From NCBI RefSeq assembly GCF_003570905.1, contig NZ_QXJM01000042.1:1-64000 (forward strand): DNA of 64,000 nt, in the 5' to 3' direction. Made by a program: the position numbers and the translations under genes. Position 1 is the first letter of the stretch; each line of letters opens with the position of its first letter. A model generated the notes under the pieces. The model had not been told where the DNA came from. It saw only the letters and a list, made by a program, of their open reading frames with translations, and did no database searches. Shown here piece after piece: positions 35,006 through 44,093 of this stretch. Source of the stretch: Cohnella faecalis. Lineage in GTDB: Bacteria > Bacillota > Bacilli > Paenibacillales > Paenibacillaceae.

Positions 35006-35878
35006 TTAGGAGAGTGCGCGCACTCCAAGCGCCACGGATCCAAGCAGGCCGGCGTTATCTCCTAGTCCCGGAGGCACGATATACGTATCGATATGCTCAA
35101 GAATGTCCGAGGTATTTACGTAACCGTTCAAATTTTTGAGCACCTCGGAGCGAATCCGAGGAAACAGCTGCTTTTGTTGCATGACTCCGCCGCCCAAAAT
35201 GACTTTTTGGGGAGACAGCAGCAGAATCGTGCCCGTTACAGCTTGCCCAATATAGAAAGCTTCGATATCCCATGCGGGATGCTCCGAAGAAAGCTCGCTG
35301 CCCTTGGCGCCCCAACGCTTCTCGATCGCCGGGCCGGCCGCCATGCCTTCGAGACAATCCCTATGGTAAGGGCAAATTCCTTCAAATGCATCTTGGCTGT
35401 GCCGTCGGGTCAGCACGTGACCGCCTTCGGGATGCACCAATCCGTGAACGAGCTTTCCTTCCGCGTAGACGCCTACGCCGATTCCGGTGCCGATTGTGTA
35501 ATAGACGCAGTTGTCGAGCCCGCGCGCCGCCCCCCAAGTCGCCTCGCCAAGAGCAGCCGCATTCACGTCGGTGTCCCAGCCATAGGGAACATCGAATTCC
35601 CGCTTCAGTGTCTCCAGGAAGGGAAAGTCCGCCCAGCCCGGCTTCGGCGTCGTCGTGATGGAGCCGTATTGAGGGCTACCCGGATTTACATTAATCGGCC
35701 CGAAGGTACCGATTCCGATCGCATCAACCGACTTATCCTTGAAGTACGCGATTACGTTCGCAATCGTTGTTTCCGGACGTTCGGTCGGAAAGCTGACACG
35801 ATCTTCGATCTCTCCTCTTTCGGTGCCGATTCCACAAACGAATTTCGTTCCCCCTGCTTCAATTGCTCCAATTCGCAT
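35006..35878 (-). CDS. ROK-family sugar kinase, probable fructokinase
   Basis: 290 aa. ATP site GAIEAGGTKFVCGIG (residues about 4-18) and YTIGTGIGVGVYAEG (about 127-141), catalytic Asp in WDTDVNAAALGEA (about 101-113). The zinc-binding ROK motif GGHVLTRRH ... CPYHRDCLEG (about 153-180) has all expected His and Cys residues. This pattern is that of ROK fructokinases (ScrK/GmuE type), which make fructose 6-phosphate. It follows the epimerase by 13 bases, fitting conversion of a ketohexose epimer to fructose and its phosphorylation. Confidence 0.88.
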   Translation of the reverse strand: MRIGAIEAGGTKFVCGIGTERGEIEDRVSFPTERPETTIANVIAYFKDKSVDAIGIGTFGPINVNPGSPQYGSITTTPKPGWADFPFLETLKREFDVPYGWDTDVNAAALGEATWGAARGLDNCVYYTIGTGIGVGVYAEGKLVHGLVHPEGGHVLTRRHSQDAFEGICPYHRDCLEGMAAGPAIEKRWGAKGSELSSEHPAWDIEAFYIGQAVTGTILLLSPQKVILGGGVMQQKQLFPRIRSEVLKNLNGYVNTSDILEHIDTYIVPPGLGDNAGLLGSVALGVRALS

Positions 35879-35891
35879 CGATGGTTCCTCC

Positions 35892-36734
35892 TCAAGAACG
35901 AAAGTATTGATCCCTCATGCCTTTCAAAAACCTTATTCCTTCCTCTGCGAGAGTCCGGTTATCCGGCGCAAGCTGCCGCCAAACATAGCCCCCGTCCAAT
36001 TCGATCACGCATTCCAGAGAAGCGTATCCGGCATAATTTATTTCTTGCAACGCGCCGAAAATTCCTTGCCAATCGGTGTGAGCGGTGCCCGGGATTCCCC
36101 AATCGCTTTCGTTCAGATGAATGTGCCCCAGCAAACTCCCGGCTTGTCGGATAGCGCCCGATACGTTCTTTTCTTCGATATTCATGTGGTACGTGTCAAG
36201 ATGCACCTTCACATTCGGCTCGCCGATCAAGCGTATCAGCTTAAGCGCTTGCTCGCAGGTGTTGACTAGACACGTTTCATATCGGTTGATAGGCTCCAGT
36301 CCCAATGTAATTCCTAATTCCTTCGCATAATGCGCCACCTCGCGCAAACCGGAAGCCGCCCGATGCATAAGCTCTTCCGACGGCCGCCCCGTCGACAATT
36401 TCATATGCGGCCCGTAAAGAACCCCGCCGAAAAAATCCGCCCCTATTTCACTCGTTAGTCGCACGCATTTTTTAAGAAAGTCGATTCCGGCCGCTCGATT
36501 CTCGCTGAACTCGCTAGTAATATCGAACGATTGATTCGTGATCAGCGCCGAGGTGACCGCTTGCAGTCCAGCCTCCTTCAGGTTGTTCGCTATGGCGACA
36601 GCCCGAAGCCCCTCGTGCGATGTAAGAGGAATCTCCACAAAATCCAAACCGAGTCTCTTCGTTTCCCGAATCGCCGCAGTGGCGTTATCGTCCCGCCAAT
36701 CCTTCCACGCCGACGCGTGCATGCCTAGTTTCAC
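35892..36734 (-). CDS. TIM-barrel epimerase of the allulose/tagatose 3-epimerase type
   Basis: 280 aa xylose-isomerase-like barrel. Putative metal ligands and catalytic glutamates: LGLEPINRYET (Glu near 147), VKVHLDTYHMNIEE (Asp near 181), LLGHIHLNESDWG (His near 207) and YASLECVIEL (Glu near 242). That order matches ketose 3-epimerases, and the NRYET and DTYHMNIEE strings are characteristic. Such enzymes interconvert fructose and allulose or tagatose and sorbose. It overlaps the YesN stop by four bases and precedes a fructokinase. Substrate remains inference. Confidence 0.82.
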   Translation of the reverse strand: MKLGMHASAWKDWRDDNATAAIRETKRLGLDFVEIPLTSHEGLRAVAIANNLKEAGLQAVTSALITNQSFDITSEFSENRAAGIDFLKKCVRLTSEIGADFFGGVLYGPHMKLSTGRPSEELMHRAASGLREVAHYAKELGITLGLEPINRYETCLVNTCEQALKLIRLIGEPNVKVHLDTYHMNIEEKNVSGAIRQAGSLLGHIHLNESDWGIPGTAHTDWQGIFGALQEINYAGYASLECVIELDGGYVWRQLAPDNRTLAEEGIRFLKGMRDQYFRS

Positions 36735-38365
36735 AAGAATGTTCCTCCTTCGCCCGTTCGCTGGTCTTTATATTCATTCGGAGTAAGCCCGGTATGCTTC
36801 TTGAAAACTTGAATGAAATAGCTGAAATCCTTGTATCCGACTAGCCCGGCAATCTCCGAAGCCTTCTTGGAGCCCGATTCCAATAGCCGCTTAGCTTGCT
36901 CCAATCGAACCTCCGTTAAGTTTGCCATGAACGTGTTTCCGGTTTCCTTGCGAATCAGTCGACTAAGGTAGGCGGTGCTGAGCTTGAATTGCTCTGACAA
37001 CATGTCCAGGGAAAGATCCTCCCCATAGTCGTATTGGATCAGCTTCATAACTTCGGCGACCGTCGAACTGAACCGGGATTGACGGGATTCGTCCACGATA
37101 CCGGCAATATCTTCGAACATGCGCATACATTCGTCAAACAAACGATCGACCGTTGCCATCGATTCCAGCCTAGATAACGGCATAGCGGCTTGCATCAACC
37201 GCTCGAGCATGCCGGGGTTGAATTGCCCGATGGCCCGCACCGAGCCAAACGCCAGCTCCATCAAGGAAATTTTCAAATGCGGAATGTTCACGCCGGGACT
37301 CTGCACGATCCGCAGCTTCATCCGCTCGACGGTCTCGCGGACTTTGCGAATATCCCCTGCCCGCAAGCCATTGATAAGCCCCTGCTTGTCTTCCTCCTCG
37401 AAAAAATAAGCTGTCTCCTTCTCCGACGCGATATCTTGGAAGCGGACAAGCGCATCGTCTCCCAGAAAAAAATTATGATTCAGCGCTTCAATGGACTGAA
37501 GATAGGCTTGATTGATCTTCTCGATCTTCTCCCAAGGCTCGGAAATCCCAATCGAAACGGTGAAAGGAAGATAGGTGCGTATAAAGCTCTGAATATCTAT
37601 CCCGGTCTTCATCGAAGCCTTCGCGCAATCGGCTAACGAGTATTCGGGTCCATAAGACAGAACGATGCTGAACAAGTCGTGATCGTAATCGGTTACAGCC
37701 TGCAAGCCTATGGATTTGGCCGTCTCCTCGGCAATATTCATGACCGCGTATTCGAACAGCATCCTGTCCTCGCCCGAGTAAGCAGTCTCGAAGAGCTGGC
37801 GGTTATCGATTTGGATGGACATTACGGCATAGCGGCCGATTTGGATATCGAACGAAGCCAACCTATCCTTGATTACATTAGGGGCGTACAAATATCCGTG
37901 AAGCAAATCGTGCACCAGCTTGTTTTTGAGCAGGGGCAGCGCCGAGCGCATTTGATCTCTCAGCCTATCGTGTTCGCGGCGGGACATCTCCCGGTCACGG
38001 ATGTCCACGATCAATTTCCGCACGGCTTTCTCCAATTCGTCGAACTTCGTCGGCTTCAGCAACAGGTCGCGGATACCGATATGCATCGCGGTTTTGGCGT
38101 ATTCAAAGTCCTGGTAGCCTGTTAGCATCAGAATCTCAACTTCCGGGTAACGCTCCTTGACCGTCTTGGAGAATACGAGCCCATCCATCCCAGGCATCCG
38201 AATGTCCGTAATGATGAAGTGGGGTCGCGTCTCCTCCACGAGAGCCAGACCGTCTTCTCCGTCCTCCGCTTCGCCAGCGACCATGCAGCCCCATCGTTCC
38301 CACGGCATGCTTTTCAAGCCTTCCCGAATCAACGGCTCGTCGTCCACGATGATCATTTTCAACAT
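36731..38365 (-). CDS. YesN-type response regulator (receiver plus AraC HTH)
   Basis: 544 aa. Receiver domain with DDEPLIREGLKSM, phosphoacceptor Asp in FIITDIRMPGMDGL (near 54) and the LLKPTKFDELE switch end. The middle region (about 130-430) is the variable YesN linker. The C-terminal AraC-type double HTH (about 440-540) has LSLDMLSEQFKLSTAYLSRL and KASEIAGLVGYKDFSYFIQVF ending GLTPNEYKDQR. It lies three bases after yesM and is expected to activate the sugar operon in which it is embedded. Confidence 0.93.
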   Translation of the reverse strand: MLKMIIVDDEPLIREGLKSMPWERWGCMVAGEAEDGEDGLALVEETRPHFIITDIRMPGMDGLVFSKTVKERYPEVEILMLTGYQDFEYAKTAMHIGIRDLLLKPTKFDELEKAVRKLIVDIRDREMSRREHDRLRDQMRSALPLLKNKLVHDLLHGYLYAPNVIKDRLASFDIQIGRYAVMSIQIDNRQLFETAYSGEDRMLFEYAVMNIAEETAKSIGLQAVTDYDHDLFSIVLSYGPEYSLADCAKASMKTGIDIQSFIRTYLPFTVSIGISEPWEKIEKINQAYLQSIEALNHNFFLGDDALVRFQDIASEKETAYFFEEEDKQGLINGLRAGDIRKVRETVERMKLRIVQSPGVNIPHLKISLMELAFGSVRAIGQFNPGMLERLMQAAMPLSRLESMATVDRLFDECMRMFEDIAGIVDESRQSRFSSTVAEVMKLIQYDYGEDLSLDMLSEQFKLSTAYLSRLIRKETGNTFMANLTEVRLEQAKRLLESGSKKASEIAGLVGYKDFSYFIQVFKKHTGLTPNEYKDQRTGEGGTFL

Positions 38366-38368
38366 TGC

Positions 38369-40147
38369 TTATGCCTCCTTTGGCAATGAAGAGGCGATAC
38401 GGATCCGGACGACTGTCCCTTCTCCCGGAACCGAATTGACCGTTACCCCGTAATCCTTGCCGAAAATGTATCGAATGCGCTGATTCACGTTGCGAATGCC
38501 GATTCCGCTTCCTTTGGCTTGCGGATCGGCGATGCTTTCATCCGCCAGAAGCGCGTCGGCTTGTTTGGCGGTCATGCCACCCCCGTTATCCTCGACTTCG
38601 AAAATAATATCGCCGCCGTCGGCTTTTCTCCCTCGGACCCGAATTAACCCTTGGCCTTTTTTCATTTGAACCCCATGCAGCAAAGCGTTCTCCACTATCG
38701 GCTGCAGAATGAGCTTCGGAATGACGATGGGAAGCAGCTCGTCTTCCATTCGGATATCGGCCTGGACGCGATCCCCGAACCTTACTTTCTGAATGTATAA
38801 ATAATCCGAAATATATTTGATCTCTTCTTCGACTGTAATGAATTCCTTTTCCGTATTGATGCTGATCCTCATCAAATCTCCCAGAGCGGTCACCATGCCG
38901 CAGATGGGGTCAACCCCATTCATCTTCGCCATCCAATTGATCGATTCCAAGGTGTTGTACAAGAAATGAGGATTGATTTGAGCTTGCAACGCCTTAAGCT
39001 CGGATTGCTGGAGCAAAATTTTCCCTCGGTAGGACTCTTCGACGAGCGAATGAATTTGACTGACCATATGGTTGACGCCCGTGCTCAATATCCCGATTTC
39101 ATCCTTGCCGCCGCTTGGAAACGAAACGTCCAAATCGCCCATCTGCACTTTTTTCATCGGGATCAGCATTCTTTTGATCGGACGTGTAATCGTTTGAGCG
39201 AAAATGCGGGCAAGCACGAAGGCGAACAGCAAAATGACCAAGGTAACGACGATCATCCATTCCCTTATCATGCGGCTGTCTTCGTAGAGCTTATCGAGAG
39301 AGATGATGCCTACGGTTTTCCAGCCCGTATACTCGGAGGTTCGAAAGGATACAAAATACCGCTCTCCCCCTATGGTCTGGATGGAGGAGCCTGAAGAGAA
39401 AGCCGCGATTTGCCGGATTTCCTCGACGGCTTGCGGTTGCCCGAAAGGCTCCGAAGCGATAACCGGGCTCCCGTTCTCGTCCATAAGCAGCACCGCCCCG
39501 CTTTGGTCGAAATCGACGTTTTTCAGCAAGTCGGCGACCATCGACGATTTTAGGCTAATAATGACGGTGCCAAGCGGTTTGACCGCCGTCTGCAGCTCGT
39601 TTATTTCGCGGACGGCATACAGCAGCCCGTGCTCTTGGGCGTCGTTCAGCCACTTCGTTTTCCCGCGATAAACGGAAGCCATCTCCACAAATTGCTTGGG
39701 AGTCGGTCCGTTTCCTTGCTCGTTGAAGCTGCTTGGAACTTTAACTACGAGGCCGTTGTTGCCGTATATTTCAATGGAACGCATGATTTGGCTGTTATAG
39801 TGGGTGATCATGATCGATTCGATTTCGTTCACGGCGGCGATTGTTTCCCTCTCGCTCATGGCGCCCATATCCGTGTTGAATACGCGCTGGATCGTTTGAT
39901 CGAAAGCCAGAATGCCGGAAAGGTCATCGATCCGCTCCAAGGTGTAATCCACGCTGGTCGAAATTTGCTGCACGGTTTCCACGTTGTATCGGCTCGTTTT
40001 TTTTCCGAAGATGGCCGACGATTTGTAGTAAGAGGAAATTCCTATGCCAAGTACGGATGCGATGATGACCACGACGAAACAGAGAAATATTTTATCCTGG
40101 ATTTTCAAGTCGATGAATCCCCGATACAGCCTTCTCATGATGCCCAT
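38369..40147 (-). CDS. YesM-type sensor histidine kinase
   Basis: 592 aa. Membrane helix near residues 18-40, an extracellular Cache-like sensor (about 45-285), a second helix (MIVVTLVILLFAFVLARIFA, about 295-315) and HAMP. Next is the His_kinase motif LQAQINPHFLYNTLESINWM (His near 397) and a HATPase domain with ILQPIVENALLHGVQ and VEDNGGGMTAKQA. Kinases of this group sense polysaccharide-derived signals with help from sugar-binding proteins. Coupled with the following YesN gene. Confidence 0.93.
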   Translation of the reverse strand: MGIMRRLYRGFIDLKIQDKIFLCFVVVIIASVLGIGISSYYKSSAIFGKKTSRYNVETVQQISTSVDYTLERIDDLSGILAFDQTIQRVFNTDMGAMSERETIAAVNEIESIMITHYNSQIMRSIEIYGNNGLVVKVPSSFNEQGNGPTPKQFVEMASVYRGKTKWLNDAQEHGLLYAVREINELQTAVKPLGTVIISLKSSMVADLLKNVDFDQSGAVLLMDENGSPVIASEPFGQPQAVEEIRQIAAFSSGSSIQTIGGERYFVSFRTSEYTGWKTVGIISLDKLYEDSRMIREWMIVVTLVILLFAFVLARIFAQTITRPIKRMLIPMKKVQMGDLDVSFPSGGKDEIGILSTGVNHMVSQIHSLVEESYRGKILLQQSELKALQAQINPHFLYNTLESINWMAKMNGVDPICGMVTALGDLMRISINTEKEFITVEEEIKYISDYLYIQKVRFGDRVQADIRMEDELLPIVIPKLILQPIVENALLHGVQMKKGQGLIRVRGRKADGGDIIFEVEDNGGGMTAKQADALLADESIADPQAKGSGIGIRNVNQRIRYIFGKDYGVTVNSVPGEGTVVRIRIASSLPKEA

Positions 40148-40188
40148 GCCCTCAGCCCCTGCGCGGTTGTTGCCGAATATGAATCAAG

Positions 40189-40224
40189 CATACAGGCTCG
40201 TCCGCGTCTTGGACAGCCTGTATG
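40189..40224 (-). other. Intercistronic hairpin between glycosidase and YesM genes
   Basis: Perfect 10 bp inverted repeat, CATACAGGCT at 40189-40198 and its complement at 40215-40224, 16-base loop, no T tract. It sits in the only gap over 100 bases within this operon and may separate expression of the enzyme from the regulators. Confidence 0.6.
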
Positions 40225-40266
40225 CCGAAAATGAAGATAACCTCATTCAGCGAAACGAAAGCTCGA

Positions 40267-42249
40267 TCATCTGATGTCCCGTAATCTTGGGAACCTTAAA
40301 CTCGACTCGGCCTTGTCGGTCTCGAAAGCTAACGGAACGTTCCCCGGAACGAGCGATACCGACTTTACGGGACGATCCTCACGGACCGAAATCGCGGTGT
40401 CGTAGAGAGGGATGACATCTTCCACGATATCCATGACCTTGCTGCGACGCTCCGGAATGTAGTGCAGCAGATGAACCACCTGTCGGGCTTCCTCCTCTTG
40501 CCTGTTCACTGTCGCGATGACCGTCGAAGGTCCGTCATGCTTGAGCAAAGGATCCGGCAGCAGCATGTCGATCGCGTTCCGAACCATTTGCTTCACCCAC
40601 AAAGGCGCATTGTCATGATACTGGGTAAATACCGGATGGATGAAATAAATGACCCGGCCGCGCTTCACTATCGCCGGATATCCGATCTTGCCCGAGGAAG
40701 GCGAATGCAGGTGCGAGCTGAAATGCTCGAAAGATCGATTGAACACCGATGTGACGGCATCGACCAGCACTTCGCCGCCTTCCGATGCTTCCACCCAAGC
40801 ACCCTGCTTGTACATGACGTGCTCCGCTTGATCCAACCCTTTGCCAACCTCTCCCTTAGGAACGACGAAATCCGGACTGTAAGGCGCATTGCCTTTGAAA
40901 ATGACGCCCCATTCCGTTAAGGCAAACGAGTCTTTGTCCGGAGCAAGACCCGATTCGAAAGAGGCGATAACGCTGCCGCCCTCTTCAAGATATTGCTTCA
41001 GCCGCTGTGCGAAAGCATCGGAAACCGGTATGACGTCCGGAAGGATGAGCAGCCGGTATTTCGAGAAATCGGCCTCCGAGTCGATGAAATCGAATTGGTG
41101 TCCGCTCTCCTGCAGCAAGCGGCACACCCCTTCCGACGCTTCGGGCAAGTTGCCGGTATCCGCGCCGTGAAACTCCTCCGGAGTAAAGACGCCGATATCC
41201 GTCACAGCCGTTACGTTGCGGCACCACGGCTCCTTCTTCTCTACTTCAGCGTACACTTCTCCGATCCGTTTATACATCGGGACTGAGAGGACGCCGGACG
41301 GTTCGAGCTGGTCGCCGATGCTGCACTTGGCGCCTTGCGCCAGCATGTTGTAACACTCGAATTCCAAAGCCGCCTTGTTACGGTATGAGGAATTGTCCCC
41401 CCACGACGTATGGAATCTTCCGGTCATGCCGACCGTTTCGATGCCAAGAGTCCGGATGTACTTCACCGATACCGGGAAATCCATGTATCCCCAAGGCCCG
41501 CCCGGAAGAGATTCGAATGCGGCATAGGTGTAGTTGTCCAGTACCGGCTTGTCTACCCGGCCTACATGTCCTTTGTTATAGAAAATATTGTAGTCCGGGT
41601 TGAAGGAACGCACCTGTTCGCTCATATCCCGCACCCATTCATGATAGGTATCCTCGGCGTAGCGCTGCCGGTCTTCCGCGTTTTTCGGATTCAAGCCCGC
41701 AGCCTTCATCCCTTTCAAGCAAGAAGGGCAAACGCACTCCACCACGAACGAAGCGTCGAACCATACGCCCTCTGCGGGAATCTCCTCCATCACTTCCTGG
41801 AGGTTCTCCTTCAAAAATTTGCGATACCCCGTATTCACGCAAAGATTCCGGTAAAAACCAGCCTCGAGGTAACCTCTCTTCTCGTGGTCGCTGTAACGGC
41901 CTTCCGCATCGATCGCCACCCATTCCGGGTGCTCCGTATACGAATAGACATCCCAGCGAACCGTTATATACAGATTTACGTGAATGCCGCGTTTGCGGCA
42001 AGCTTCCGCCTGCTGCTTAAGAATATCCCGTCCTTTCAGATGGAGATGTACGCGTTCCGAAAACTTTTTGGAGTCGTAGTACATCATCCCGTGGTGGCAT
42101 CGAACGAACAGGTTGATGGAATCGACCCTTGCTTCATCCAGCGTAGCCGCAAACCGTTCGGCGTCGAAGTCGTTGCCTACTCCTTCAATCAGCTCGCTCG
42201 TATGGAAATCCAAGTGTATTTGGCGAAACTTTACTTCGTTGACTGACAT
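40267..42249 (-). CDS. GHL6-like putative glycoside hydrolase with beta-galactosidase trimerisation-type domain
   Basis: 660 aa from MSVNEVKFRQIHLDFHTSE at 42249; an ATG six bases earlier is too close to GGGGAGG. The N-terminal barrel (residues about 1-340) has HLDFHTSELIEGVG, VDSINLFVRCHHGMMYY and EGVWFDASFVVECVCPSC, resembling hypothetical glycoside hydrolase family 6 (PF14871) and fucosidase-like barrels. Residues about 350-480 (LLILPDVIPVSDAFAQRLKQYL ... GGSVIASFESG) look like the glutamine-amidotransferase-like trimerisation domain of GH42-type enzymes. No signal peptide. Catalytic residues not assigned, substrate unknown. Confidence 0.72.
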   Translation of the reverse strand: MSVNEVKFRQIHLDFHTSELIEGVGNDFDAERFAATLDEARVDSINLFVRCHHGMMYYDSKKFSERVHLHLKGRDILKQQAEACRKRGIHVNLYITVRWDVYSYTEHPEWVAIDAEGRYSDHEKRGYLEAGFYRNLCVNTGYRKFLKENLQEVMEEIPAEGVWFDASFVVECVCPSCLKGMKAAGLNPKNAEDRQRYAEDTYHEWVRDMSEQVRSFNPDYNIFYNKGHVGRVDKPVLDNYTYAAFESLPGGPWGYMDFPVSVKYIRTLGIETVGMTGRFHTSWGDNSSYRNKAALEFECYNMLAQGAKCSIGDQLEPSGVLSVPMYKRIGEVYAEVEKKEPWCRNVTAVTDIGVFTPEEFHGADTGNLPEASEGVCRLLQESGHQFDFIDSEADFSKYRLLILPDVIPVSDAFAQRLKQYLEEGGSVIASFESGLAPDKDSFALTEWGVIFKGNAPYSPDFVVPKGEVGKGLDQAEHVMYKQGAWVEASEGGEVLVDAVTSVFNRSFEHFSSHLHSPSSGKIGYPAIVKRGRVIYFIHPVFTQYHDNAPLWVKQMVRNAIDMLLPDPLLKHDGPSTVIATVNRQEEEARQVVHLLHYIPERRSKVMDIVEDVIPLYDTAISVREDRPVKSVSLVPGNVPLAFETDKAESSLRFPRLRDIR

Positions 42250-42268
42250 GCTCATATCCTCCCCAATC

Positions 42269-43120
42269 CTACGATTTCACTGCGCCGGCTGTCATTCCGG
42301 AAATAATGCTCTTGCTGAGAAAAAAGTACACAATGAACGTCGGCGTTACGGTAAGCATGATGGCCGAGAAGGTCGCTCCCCAGTCCGTCATGCCGTAATT
42401 GCCTACATAATCGCGCAATCCCAAGGTGACGGTCAGCAAGCTCTTGGAGTTCAAGAAGGTGAACGGAAAAATAAATTCGTTCCAGGCGAACACGCCGTAT
42501 AAGGTGGCGACCGTCACTACAATGTTGGCCGCCATCGGAAGCACGATGCTTACGAACAATCGGTACATCGAAGCGCCGTCCATGACAGCCGATTCCATCA
42601 CTTCATTCGGCAAATACTTATAGAAGGAGACGAACAGGAAGATGGACACCGGCAAGCCGAAGCCGATCTGCGGCAAAATAACGCTCGTATACGTGTTAAG
42701 AAGATGCAGGTCCCGGAAGATCTGATAAAGCGGAATCAGCGTCACCTGAATGGGAACCATGATCCCGAACAAGAAGAACAGAAGCCCCGCCTTTCTGAAG
42801 CGAAATCTCAGCTTTTCCAACGCAAATCCGGCCATGGAGCTGAGAACCAGAATGCCCGCGAGAACAAAAACGACAACGATCAGACTGTTCCGGAAGTAGA
42901 GAAGCAGGTCGCTTTTGAGAATCGCGTTCACGTAATTGTCCAGATACAACGATTTGGGCAAAGCAAACGGATTGGAGCCAACCCGGAATTCATCGATTGT
43001 TTTGAAGCTGGAAACCAGAACCCACAGGATGGGGAAAATCTGGATGGCCAGCATGACGAGCAGCAGGGCCGGGAACAGGAAACGCCCGACCGATCTGCGC
43101 AGCGTTTCCATATTAATCAT
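42269..43120 (-). CDS. Carbohydrate ABC importer permease, MalG type
   Basis: 283 aa, six predicted helices, EAA loop MESAVMDGASMYRLFVSIV (about residues 179-197). C-terminus SIISGMTAGAVKS is typical. It partners the frameshifted permease upstream and overlaps the restored stop of that gene by eight bases. No ATPase is encoded nearby. It is intact although its two partners are not. Confidence 0.92.
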   Translation of the reverse strand: MINMETLRRSVGRFLFPALLLVMLAIQIFPILWVLVSSFKTIDEFRVGSNPFALPKSLYLDNYVNAILKSDLLLYFRNSLIVVVFVLAGILVLSSMAGFALEKLRFRFRKAGLLFFLFGIMVPIQVTLIPLYQIFRDLHLLNTYTSVILPQIGFGLPVSIFLFVSFYKYLPNEVMESAVMDGASMYRLFVSIVLPMAANIVVTVATLYGVFAWNEFIFPFTFLNSKSLLTVTLGLRDYVGNYGMTDWGATFSAIMLTVTPTFIVYFFLSKSIISGMTAGAVKS

Positions 43121-43995
43121 CCTTTTTCATTTGGAAGATTTGCATAACGAGTCCGACCAAGAGAAAACACTCAACGGCGATGAACACGGCAATCGCGCTG
43201 CCATACCCGTAATACATGCTGCTGAACGCTTGCTTATACATATAGGTGGCGACCAATTCGCTGGAAGTGCCGGGCCGCCATACGTCAACAAGTACGGGAT
43301 ATCGAAGGACTTCAACGATCCGTTCAATACAAGAATGATGCTAGTAAAAATAATGCCTTTGATCATCGGGAGCTTAATATATCGATATAATTTCCATCCG
43401 GATGCTCCATCCATCCGCGCCGCTTCGATGACCTCTTCCGATATGCTGATGAGAGCGGAATAGAAAATCACCATATACACAGCCGCGAACTTGTAGCCCT
43501 CCGCGATTGCCACGATGAGCAGCGAACGGTGGGGATCGGACAACCATTCGGAATCCAGCATCGAGGGCTGGAACCAGCTCAAGAAATAGTTGAGCATGCC
43601 TACCGGATTGACGGAAAAGACGTTCTGAAAGATTTGAACGAGCGCAACCGTGGAAAGAACCACCGGCGCGAAATAGAGCGTCTGAAAAATCTCGCGGCCC
43701 GCTTGATCTTAGTTAACAAAACGGCAATGAATAAACCAACGGACACTTGAAAAACGACGTTCACGATCGTGAATACGATATTGTTCTTGAATACTTGCCA
43801 GAATACGTCGTCTTCCGTAAACATCCGAATGTAATTATCGAATCCCGTAAATTTCATCGGGGAAATGCCGTCCCATTCGTAAAAGCTGTAGACGGCGGAC
43901 CAGCCGATCGGGAGCAATACCGTAAAGACGTAGACCACTAATGCCGGCAATAGGAACACCGTTATATACGACTTGCGGCTCAAATATTTTTCCAT
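43113..43995 (-). pseudogene. Carbohydrate ABC importer permease, MalF type, two single-base deletions
   Basis: Frame one (43995 to about 43700) runs from MEKYLSRKSYITVFLLPALV to LLTKIKR. One base missing near 43699 (GGG where GGGG restores the family) moves the reading to IFQTLYFAPVVLSTVALVQI. A second missing base near 43273 (CCC where CCCC is expected, after LLTYGGP) moves it to SELVATYMYKQAF and on to a stop at 43113-43115. Restored, it is 294 aa with the EAA loop IEAARMDGASGWKLYRYIK. As read it is split into two frames and should not make a full permease. Confidence 0.88.
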
Positions 43996-44043
43996 TGTTC
44001 CTCATTCCCGACTTTATGGTTTAGCTTGAGAGGGAAAGGGACA

Positions 44044-44074
44044 GCCGGAGGAGCCTTGCTTCTTTTCCTCCGGC
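44044..44074 (-). other. Hairpin between binding protein and permease genes
   Basis: GCCGGAGGA at 44044-44052 pairs with TCCTCCGGC at 44066-44074, 13-base loop, no T tract. Same position as the hairpin at 23213-23256 in the other sugar operon. Confidence 0.6.
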
Positions 44075-44093
44075 GGCCCGCTCCTACGCGAGC

